Assembly: GCA_937983055.1 (NCBI GenBank)
Contig: CALJLA010000212.1
Location: forward strand, 1 to 20,072
DNA: 20,072 bases
Direction of reading: 5' to 3'
Source: an uncultured Pseudomonadota bacterium
GTDB taxonomy: Bacteria; Pseudomonadota; Gammaproteobacteria; Burkholderiales; Eutrophovitaceae
Under the pieces are notes generated by a model. That model did not search any database and was not told the origin of the DNA. It saw only the letters and a program-made list of their open reading frames with translations. Shown here piece by piece: positions 6,691-12,813 of the stretch (its first letter is position 1; every line of letters starts with the position of its first letter). A program made the position numbers and the translations under genes.

Positions 6691-7380
6691 ATGCCGGCCG
6701 CTGCCGCAGACGTCCTGGTTCCGCTCGCTCTCAGCCTGAAGGTGGCTGGCTGGGCGACGCTGATTGCCGGTCTGGCCGGCCTGGCGATGGCCTACCTGGT
6801 GGCGCGCGGCCGCTTTCCCGGGCGCGAGCTGCTCGACGCAGTCATGACCTTGCCGATGGTGATGCCGCCGACGGTCCTCGGCTATTACCTGCTGGTGCTG
6901 ATCGGGCGGCGTGGGCTCATCGGCGAATGGCTCGATCGAGAGTTCGGCATCACCCTGGTGTTCACCTGGCAGGGCGCCGTGATCGCCGCGGCACTGGTGG
7001 CGTTTCCGCTGGTGTACAAGGCGGCGCGCGCTGCGCTCGAGAACGTCGAGCATCAGTACGAGCAAGCGGCAAGGGTGCTGGGCCATTCGGAGTGGTCGGT
7101 ATTCGTGCGGGTGACGCTGCCGCTCGCCTGGCGGGGCATCCTCGCCGGTGCGATGCTCGCCTTTGCGCGGGCGCTGGGCGAATTTGGCGCCACTCTGATG
7201 GTGGCCGGCAGCCTGCCAGGGCGCACCCAAACGCTGTCCATCGCGGTGTACGAAGCCGTGCAGGCCGGCAACGATCAGCTGGCGAACTTCCTGGTCATCA
7301 TCACCTCGCTGGTGTGCGTGACGATTCTGCTGGCCTCGGGCCGGCTGCTGAGGCCGCGCCAGACCTCGGGGCGGGGTTGA
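6691..7380 (+). CDS. modB: Molybdate ABC transporter permease ModB
   Basis: Inner-membrane permease of 229 residues for molybdate import. Hydrophobic segments are visible near residues 10-37, 50-72, 90-110, 148-172 and 196-218. The cytoplasmic coupling (EAA-type) loop is clear at about 124-164: EQAARVLGHSEWSVF, then the ALGEFGAT motif typical of ModB/CysT permeases. Length matches E. coli ModB (229). The start is the ATG at 6691; no Shine-Dalgarno sequence is visible, which is unusual beside its neighbours. It is the first gene after a perfect ModE-type operator, and no modA precedes it, unlike the usual modABC order. The modC start follows its stop after three bases. Confidence 0.94.
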   Translation: MPAAAADVLVPLALSLKVAGWATLIAGLAGLAMAYLVARGRFPGRELLDAVMTLPMVMPPTVLGYYLLVLIGRRGLIGEWLDREFGITLVFTWQGAVIAAALVAFPLVYKAARAALENVEHQYEQAARVLGHSEWSVFVRVTLPLAWRGILAGAMLAFARALGEFGATLMVAGSLPGRTQTLSIAVYEAVQAGNDQLANFLVIITSLVCVTILLASGRLLRPRQTSGRG

Positions 7381-7383
7381 GCG

Positions 7384-8178
7384 ATGCGCATCGAGGTCGA
7401 CATCCGGAAACGCCTGCTCGCCGGCCGGCAAAGCTTCGAGCTGGCCGCGTCGTTTGTTTGCGAGGACGACGTCAGCGTGGTGTTCGGCGCCTCCGGGGCC
7501 GGCAAGAGCCTTACGCTCAAGGCGATTGCCGGGCTCGAACGCCCGGACGAGGGACGCATCGCGGTGGACGGGCGAGTGCTGTTCGATTCCGCCGCCGGCA
7601 TCGACGTGCCGGCGCGATCGCGCAATGTCGGCTACCTGTTTCAGGACTACGCGCTGTTCCCGCATCTGACGGTGGAGGAGAACGTGGCCTTCGCCGAAAC
7701 CGCCTGGTGGCGGTGGCACGCAGACGCCGCCACGGCCCGTCGGGTGAAGGATCTGCTCGACCTGTTCGAGATAGCGGAGCTGGCGCGCAGTTTCCCCTGG
7801 CAGCTGTCCGGCGGGCAGCGCCAGCGGGTTGCCCTGGCGCGCGCGCTGCTGCGCAAGCCGGCGGTGCTGCTGCTCGACGAGCCGTTCGCGGCGCTCGATC
7901 CGCTGCTGCGCATCCGCATGCGGCAGGAGCTACTCAATACGCAGTGGCTGTTCCGGGTGCCGCTGCTGGTCATTACCCACGACCCGCAGGATGTGGCGGC
8001 GCTGGCGGAGAAGCTGGTGCTGATGCATCGCGGCCAGGTGCAACGCACGATCGCGCTCACGGGGCCGCCTTATCGCGACGCGATGGGCAACCCTGTGCGC
8101 GGCGCCATTCGCAAGCTCCTGATGGAAGCGACCGGACTGGCCGGGGCCGATCCGGATGCCGATCTCGACCGTCTCTAG
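7384..8178 (+). CDS. modC: Molybdate ABC transporter ATP-binding protein, no TOBE domain
   Basis: ATPase of the molybdate importer, 264 residues. Walker A is GASGAGKS (35-42), the Q-loop region is FQDYALFPHLTVEENVAF, the ABC signature is LSGGQRQRVALARAL, and Walker B is VLLLDEPFAALD, followed by ITHDPQDV with the switch histidine. The nucleotide-binding domain is complete. E. coli ModC (about 350 residues) carries a C-terminal Mop/TOBE domain that binds molybdate; here only a short tail follows the ATPase core. The gene starts three bases after modB. Alone it could be called a CysA/ModC-type ATPase; the ModB and ModA neighbours settle molybdate as the likely substrate. Confidence 0.92.
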   Translation: MRIEVDIRKRLLAGRQSFELAASFVCEDDVSVVFGASGAGKSLTLKAIAGLERPDEGRIAVDGRVLFDSAAGIDVPARSRNVGYLFQDYALFPHLTVEENVAFAETAWWRWHADAATARRVKDLLDLFEIAELARSFPWQLSGGQRQRVALARALLRKPAVLLLDEPFAALDPLLRIRMRQELLNTQWLFRVPLLVITHDPQDVAALAEKLVLMHRGQVQRTIALTGPPYRDAMGNPVRGAIRKLLMEATGLAGADPDADLDRL

Positions 8179-8232
8179 CGGCTGCCGGGGCGCCGTGCCA
8201 ATTCCCAGATATGCCCCGTGGACACCCATTTC

Positions 8233-8237
8233 GGAGG
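8233..8237 (+). promoter_or_regulatory. Ribosome binding site fixing the porin start
   Basis: GGAGG ten bases before the ATG at 8248. It lies inside the frame that would follow an earlier GTG at 8218, so it argues for the ATG. Confidence 0.6.
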
Positions 8238-8247
8238 AACGATACGG

Positions 8248-9660
8248 ATGAAAGCAATCTCTGCAGGCAGGCAAGCGGCGGCGGTGGCCGTCGGCGCGGT
8301 GCTGCTGGGCGGCGCCCAGCACTCGGTTGCGCAGGATGTGCAGCCGCGGGTGCAGCAGCTCGAGCAGGCGGTCGAGGCGCTTGACGGTGAACTGCAGGCG
8401 CTGAAGCGGCAGCTCGAAGCGGCGAAGGCCGCGCCCGCTGCCGACAGCGAGGGGGTGCGCGGCCGCTTTGCCGACGGACCGCAGATCTCCGGCAGCGACT
8501 GGAGCGTTCGGCTCCAGGGCCGTGCGCAGCTCGACCTGCGCACCTTCGAGCCGGACGAATGGCTGGCAGACAGTTTCTCGCTGCGTCGCGCGCGGCTGGG
8601 CGCGGTGGTCTCGTTCATGAAGGATTATTCGGTGCGGGTGGAGGGAGAGTACTCGGGCAGCAGCGTGTCCCTGACCTACGGCTACTTCGACATCAATTGG
8701 TGGAGGGCGGCCAGAATCCGCGGCGGGCAGTTCAAGCGCATGTTCGGACTGGAGCGCTCGAACAGCACCAATTTCACCGACTTCATGGAGCGCTCGCTGC
8801 CGGACGCGTTGCTTGAAGGCACCTACGATCGCGGCGTGATGGTGTTCGGGACGCCGGTCGAAGGCACGACCTATTCGCTGTCGGTCACCAACGGCACCGG
8901 CTCCGCCGACAGGAGCAGCGCCAGCGCGCAGCAGGCGCAGGCGGACGATTTCAACTGGACGCTGCGGCTGACCGGGGATGCCGCGCAGTGGGCGGGGCTG
9001 AAAGATACGGTGCTGCATGTCGGCGGCAGCCATGACTTCGGGCGGCTTGGCAACCCCACCGCCGGAACCGTGAAAGGGGCGAGCGCGCAGACCGAAGCGC
9101 GCGGCGTCACCTTCTTTACGCCGGAGGCGTTCACCGGCAGCAATGTCGACCGCGCGCGCGTCGGCGTGGAGGCCGCCGCCGCCCGCGGCCCGTTCAAACT
9201 GCAGGGCGAGTGGCTCCGCGCCACTTACGAAGGCACGTCCGCGCTCGGGGTGGATTACAGCCGCGACATCGACGCGGCCTACCTGAGCGCGACCTGGCTG
9301 ATTACCGGCGAGCGCTACGCACACAGCTACAAGGACGGGGTGTTTGGCCGCATCAAGCCTTCAAATGCCTTTCGGTCCGGCGGTGGCTGGGGCGCCTTTG
9401 AAGCAGGGATCCGCTACAGCCAGTTCGACGGCAGCGATTTTTCGAGCGCCAATGCGCCGGGCACCGGTCTGCCGAGCGCCACTGCACCCAATAGTGCAAA
9501 GGCAGACGCCTGGACGCTGGGGCTGAAGTGGATTCCGCTCGCCAACGCACGCTTCATGCTCAATTATGTTCAGACCAGCTTCGATACTCCGCTGCTGATC
9601 CACGGAACGCGGGAAGACCGGGAGCGGGCGATCAATCTGCGCGCGCAGCTCGATTTCTGA
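8248..9660 (+). CDS. OprO/OprP-family porin within the molybdate operon
   Basis: Predicted outer-membrane beta-barrel of 470 residues. It opens with a signal peptide ending near SVAQD (about residue 28). A short coiled coil follows (residues 30-60, VQQLEQAVEALDGELQALK), and then the phosphate-selective-porin pattern: SFSLRRARLGA, VRVEGEYS, GYFDINW, RGGQFKRMFGLE. It ends in Phe (LRAQLDF), the terminal signature of barrel proteins. OprO/P relatives are trimeric channels that favour oxyanions such as phosphate and polyphosphate. Placed between modC and modA, with 69 and 26 bases on either side, it may let molybdate cross the outer membrane. That substrate is inferred from context only; phosphate or a general anion role is possible. 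The start is the ATG at 8248. Confidence 0.85.
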   Translation: MKAISAGRQAAAVAVGAVLLGGAQHSVAQDVQPRVQQLEQAVEALDGELQALKRQLEAAKAAPAADSEGVRGRFADGPQISGSDWSVRLQGRAQLDLRTFEPDEWLADSFSLRRARLGAVVSFMKDYSVRVEGEYSGSSVSLTYGYFDINWWRAARIRGGQFKRMFGLERSNSTNFTDFMERSLPDALLEGTYDRGVMVFGTPVEGTTYSLSVTNGTGSADRSSASAQQAQADDFNWTLRLTGDAAQWAGLKDTVLHVGGSHDFGRLGNPTAGTVKGASAQTEARGVTFFTPEAFTGSNVDRARVGVEAAAARGPFKLQGEWLRATYEGTSALGVDYSRDIDAAYLSATWLITGERYAHSYKDGVFGRIKPSNAFRSGGGWGAFEAGIRYSQFDGSDFSSANAPGTGLPSATAPNSAKADAWTLGLKWIPLANARFMLNYVQTSFDTPLLIHGTREDRERAINLRAQLDF

Positions 9661-9674
9661 CCGGCAACCGGCAA

Positions 9675-9681
9675 GCGGAGG
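9675..9681 (+). promoter_or_regulatory. Ribosome binding site fixing the modA GTG start
   Basis: GCGGAGG five bases before GTG 9687. It supports that start, which opens directly onto a signal peptide. Confidence 0.6.
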
Positions 9682-9686
9682 GCGTT

Positions 9687-10445
9687 GTGAGAATTGCGCT
9701 GAAGAGCCTGACTGTAGTGCTGCTGCTGTCGGCGCTGCCAGGCATCGCGCTCGGCGCCGAGCTGATCGTCTCTGCCGCCGCCAGCCTGACCAACGCTTTC
9801 ACCGAAATCGGAAAGGCCTTTGAGCGCGCGCATCCCGGCCATTCCGTGATCATGAACTTCGGCAGCTCCGGTCAGCTGTTCCAGCAGATCGAGCGCGGCG
9901 CGCCGGTGCACGTGTTCGCCTCGGCCGACCAGGAAACGATGAACCGCGCGCAGGCGGCGAAGGCGATCGATCCGGCGACGCGGGTCGACTTTACCCGCAA
10001 CGCGCTGGTGGTGATTGCGCCGGCCGGTTCGGCGCTTCAGCTTGCCGGGTTGCAGGAGCTGCAGGCCGCATCGGTACGGCGTATCGCGGTGAGCAATCCG
10101 GACAGCGTGCCGGTGGGCCGTTACACCCGCGAAGTGCTGGAGGCACAAAAGCTGTGGGCGCCGCTCGCGCCGAAGATCATCAATACCCAGCACGTGCGGC
10201 AGAGCCTCGACTATGTCGCCCGCGGCGAGGTCGACGCGGGATTCGTCTACTCGACCGACGCGGCGATCATGCCCGACAAGGTCTCGGTTCTTCTGGAGGT
10301 GGCGACGCCGACGCCGATCACCTATCCGATCGCGACCGTGCCGGGTAACGGCAACGAAGCGCTTGCCGCGAAGTTTGTCCGCTTCGTTCTCGGCGACGGG
10401 GCGCAGCAGATTCTGCAAAGCTACGGCTTCCGGCGCCTGCCCTGA
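9687..10445 (+). CDS. modA: Molybdate-binding periplasmic protein ModA
   Basis: Substrate-binding protein of the molybdate importer, 252 residues. The signal peptide covers about residues 1-23 with a cleavage site at ALG-AE. The mature start ELIVSAAASLTNAF is the ModA signature; TupA-type tungstate proteins have a different one. FGSSGQLFQQIERGAPV and VFASADQETM follow, and FVYSTDA near the C-terminus completes the ligand site pattern. The GTG start at 9687 is fixed by GCGGAGG five bases upstream and by the signal peptide it opens. It is last in the order modB-modC-porin-modA, where E. coli has modA first. Molybdate and tungstate cannot be told apart from sequence. Confidence 0.94.
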   Translation: MRIALKSLTVVLLLSALPGIALGAELIVSAAASLTNAFTEIGKAFERAHPGHSVIMNFGSSGQLFQQIERGAPVHVFASADQETMNRAQAAKAIDPATRVDFTRNALVVIAPAGSALQLAGLQELQAASVRRIAVSNPDSVPVGRYTREVLEAQKLWAPLAPKIINTQHVRQSLDYVARGEVDAGFVYSTDAAIMPDKVSVLLEVATPTPITYPIATVPGNGNEALAAKFVRFVLGDGAQQILQSYGFRRLP

Positions 10446-10490
10446 GCGGCACGCCTCCGGCCGGCGCGCACGGCGCGACGCCGTCGCCCC

Positions 10491-10496
10491 TATAAT
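10491..10496 (+). promoter_or_regulatory. Candidate -10 element before crcB
   Basis: A perfect TATAAT, striking in this G+C-rich DNA, 28 bases before the crcB start. No TTGACA-like hexamer is seen at 16-18 bases. It would let crcB be transcribed apart from the mod genes. Confidence 0.4.
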
Positions 10497-10524
10497 CGCG
10501 AGGAGAGTCTCGACAGGAACAGGC

Positions 10525-10908
10525 ATGCCGTTGACCGGAGTCGTTGCCGTCGGTGTCGGTGCCGCGCTCGGTGCGTGGCTGCGCTGGTGGCTCGGGATAA
10601 TGCTCAACCCGGTATTTCCGACCGTGCCGCTCGGCACGCTGGCGGCAAATCTGATCGGCGCCTACCTGGTGGGCCTGGCGCTTGAAGTGGTGGCGCAACA
10701 CGCCGGCCTTGCCCCGGAGATTCGACTGTTTTTCATCACCGGTTTTCTGGGGGCGCTCACCACTTATTCGACCTTCTCTGCCGAAGCGGTCACGCTGCTC
10801 GGCCGCCAGCAGCTCGGATGGGCGGCCGTGCATATCGGCGGCCACCTGTTCGGTTCGCTGGCGATGACGGTGCTGGGCATGCTCACCATCAGGGCACTGC
10901 GGGGCTGA
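10525..10908 (+). CDS. crcB: Fluoride channel CrcB/Fluc
   Basis: Small membrane protein of 127 residues with four hydrophobic helices; dual-topology dimers export fluoride. Family residues are visible: GAALGAWLRWW (12-22), the pore Asn42 in LAANLIGAYLVG, and GALTTYSTFS (76-85), which carries the central sodium site and pore phenylalanine. Length is standard. The ATG at 10525 follows AGGAACAGGC. It lies 79 bases after modA and four bases before a DUF190 gene, a common partner. I looked for the fluoride riboswitch upstream and do not see it. Confidence 0.93.
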   Translation: MPLTGVVAVGVGAALGAWLRWWLGIMLNPVFPTVPLGTLAANLIGAYLVGLALEVVAQHAGLAPEIRLFFITGFLGALTTYSTFSAEAVTLLGRQQLGWAAVHIGGHLFGSLAMTVLGMLTIRALRG

Positions 10909-10912
10909 AGCG

Positions 10913-11239
10913 ATGACCGGCGGGCGCATGCTGCGGGTGTTCGTGACCGAGGCGCAGCGCCACCACGGCGAACTGCTGTACGAGTGGATTCTTGAGCGCG
11001 CCCGTGCCCTTGCCATTCCCGGCGGCTCGGCGTTCCGGGCCATTGCCGGCTATGGCCGCCACGGCATCCTGCACGAGCAAGGCTTCTTCGAGCTGGCCGG
11101 CTCGCTACCGGTGCAGCTCGAATTTCTGGTAACCGACGAACAGGCGCGAGCGCTGCTCGATGTGCTGCGCGAGGAGCGGCTGGACCTGGTCTACGCGCTG
11201 CAGGACGTCGAGTTCGGCCAGACCGGGCAACCGCGCTAA
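10913..11239 (+). CDS. DUF190 family protein (PII-like fold)
   Basis: A 108-residue soluble protein of the DUF190 family, known to adopt a PII-like fold and often encoded beside crcB. The conserved core SAFRAIAGYGRHGILHE (about residues 39-55) and the strand LPVQLEFLVTDE (65-76) support the call. It begins four bases after crcB, so the two are very likely co-transcribed and may work together in fluoride resistance or ion-linked regulation; the biochemical role is not established. The ATG at 10913 is used; ATG 10928 (MLRVFV) is an alternative closer to the family's start. Its TAA stop overlaps the stop of the convergent nnr gene (four shared bases, CTAA). Confidence 0.88.
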   Translation: MTGGRMLRVFVTEAQRHHGELLYEWILERARALAIPGGSAFRAIAGYGRHGILHEQGFFELAGSLPVQLEFLVTDEQARALLDVLREERLDLVYALQDVEFGQTGQPR

Positions 11240-12735
11240 TCCTCGCGGCCGGCCGCGATCCGGTTCCACAGCAGGCGCGCGGGGTCGATCGTCTCTGATG
11301 CGGTGAGGCCGACCGGACCCATGCCCCGGGCCACCCGTTCGTCCGCAGCCAGCCCGTGCAGACGCACCGCGGCCAGCAGCGCCGCGCGCGGCGCGGCGCG
11401 CTGAGCGAGCAGGGCGCCGAGCAGGCCGGAGAGTACGTCGCCCATGCCGGCGCTGGCCATGCCGGGATTGCCGCTGGTATTGATATGCCAGTCGCCGTCG
11501 GGAAAGGCGCAGATGCTGCCGCAGCCTTTGAGCACGACGCCGGCACGATAGCGGCGGGCCAGTTCGCAGGCGGCGGCAATGCGGTCGGCCTGCACCTCGG
11601 CGGTGGAACTGCCCAGCAAGCGGCCGGCTTCCGCCGGGTGCGGCGTGAGCAGGGTGGGTGCCCCGCGCCGCAGCACCGCCTGTTGCAGCGCCGGCGACGC
11701 GGCGATCAGATTCAGCGCGTCGGCGTCGAGCACCAGCGGTGCATCGATCCTGAGCGCGCGTGCCAGCGCGTGTTGCGCTGCCTCGGTCTGTCCCAGCCCC
11801 GGACCTACCACCGCGCAGCCCAGCTCGCGGCGCTCGAGCAGTTCCGCCACGGTTCTGATCATGAGATCGGGTTGCAGCGGATCAAGCGGCGGGCCTTCGG
11901 CCAGCAGGCCGACCAGCACCCGGCCGGCGCCGAGCTTGAGCGCGGCCCGTCCCGCCAGCAGCGCCGCGCCGACCATGCCCGGACCGCCGCCGATGACGGC
12001 GACATCGCCGTAGCGGCCCTTGTGGCTGTTGCGCGGCCGCTGCGGCAGCGCAGACCGGATCGCCTCGTCGCCGATCAGCCAGCCGTGTCCCGGCGGGCGC
12101 GGCAAGTCCGCCGCCCCGAGCGGCTCGAGCTGCACTTCACCGCAGTGATCGGGGCCGTCGTTGGTGTACAGCCCCGGCTTCAGCCCGAGAAAGGTCAGGG
12201 TTGCCCGGGCGCGCACCGCCGCGCCGAGCACCGTGCCGGTTTCGGCGTGAAGGCCGGAAGGTATATCGATGGCCAGCACCGGTGCCGGCCGCGCGGCCAG
12301 GGCCGACACCATCGTTGCATGGCGTTCGTCGAGCGCCCGGGCGAGTCCGATGCCGAACAGCCCGTCGAGTGCGAGGTCCCAGGTCTGCCCCGGACCCAGC
12401 TGCTCCTGAAGGCTGCCTCCGGCCTCAAGCCATGCATCGAACGCCGCGCCCGCGTCCGCAGAAAGCTTGTCGCGGCGGCCGGTGAACACAACGGCGACGT
12501 CAAACCACCACTGCTTCAGGTGACGGGCCGCCACCAGCGCGTCGCCGCCATTATTGCCGGGGCCGGCCAGCACCAGCACCTTTCGGGTGCGCTCTCCGGC
12601 CATTGCGCGCGCCCACTCGGCGGTGGCGAGGCCGGCGCGTTCCATCAACGGCGGGGAGGGGGCGCGGGCAAACGCGGCTTGCTCCAGCGTCTTGATCTGG
12701 GCGCACAGATAGACCGGCATGGCTTCGGCAGGCAT
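11236..12735 (-). CDS. nnr: Bifunctional NAD(P)HX epimerase / ADP-dependent dehydratase
   Basis: Repairs hydrated NADH and NADPH. The N-terminal domain (YjeF_N, to about residue 215) epimerises the R and S forms and shows GPGNNGGDA at 58-66 and AIDIPSGLHAETG. The C-terminal kinase-like domain dehydrates the S form with ADP and shows VVGPGLG, TPHPAE and GMASAGMGDVLSG (about 426-438), with the catalytic Asp in GMGD. Its 499 residues match the fused bacterial form. The ATG at 12735 gives MPAEAMPVYL; a second ATG at 12720 (MPVYLCAQIKTL) fits the family's usual start better, and no Shine-Dalgarno sequence separates them. It is convergent with DUF190 and divergent from purL, 78 bases apart. Confidence 0.94.
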   Translation of the reverse strand: MPAEAMPVYLCAQIKTLEQAAFARAPSPPLMERAGLATAEWARAMAGERTRKVLVLAGPGNNGGDALVAARHLKQWWFDVAVVFTGRRDKLSADAGAAFDAWLEAGGSLQEQLGPGQTWDLALDGLFGIGLARALDERHATMVSALAARPAPVLAIDIPSGLHAETGTVLGAAVRARATLTFLGLKPGLYTNDGPDHCGEVQLEPLGAADLPRPPGHGWLIGDEAIRSALPQRPRNSHKGRYGDVAVIGGGPGMVGAALLAGRAALKLGAGRVLVGLLAEGPPLDPLQPDLMIRTVAELLERRELGCAVVGPGLGQTEAAQHALARALRIDAPLVLDADALNLIAASPALQQAVLRRGAPTLLTPHPAEAGRLLGSSTAEVQADRIAAACELARRYRAGVVLKGCGSICAFPDGDWHINTSGNPGMASAGMGDVLSGLLGALLAQRAAPRAALLAAVRLHGLAADERVARGMGPVGLTASETIDPARLLWNRIAAGRED

Positions 12736-12741
12736 GCGCGC

Positions 12742-12747
12742 AGTGTA
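12742..12747 (-). promoter_or_regulatory. Candidate -10 element before nnr
   Basis: On the - strand TACACT lies seven bases before the ATG at 12735 and 22 before the ATG at 12720. If it is used, the later start is favoured. No clear -35. Confidence 0.25.
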
Positions 12748-12781
12748 TCCAAAGGCGCCGTGGCGCGCGGCAGCGCTCCGC

Positions 12782-12787
12782 TATAAT
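12782..12787 (+). promoter_or_regulatory. Candidate -10 element before purL
   Basis: Perfect TATAAT 27 bases before the purL start, in the same position and context as the one before crcB. No strong -35; no PurR-like operator was recognised. Confidence 0.45.
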
Positions 12788-12813
12788 TCCGCTTTACACG
12801 CCACCGATCCTAA

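Noticed and set aside
8186..8218. CGGGGC/GCCCCG stem between modC and the porin as a terminator
   Set aside because: The loop is 21 bases and no T-run follows; it is likely chance pairing in G+C-rich DNA.
6606..8384. A 592-codon + strand open frame across modB and modC
   Set aside because: It runs out of phase through two well-conserved transporter genes, and its translation is low-complexity Arg/Ala/Gly.
10446..10524. Fluoride riboswitch before crcB
   Set aside because: I looked for the conserved GGNGAUGG-type core and its pseudoknot partner and did not find them; the gap is also short.
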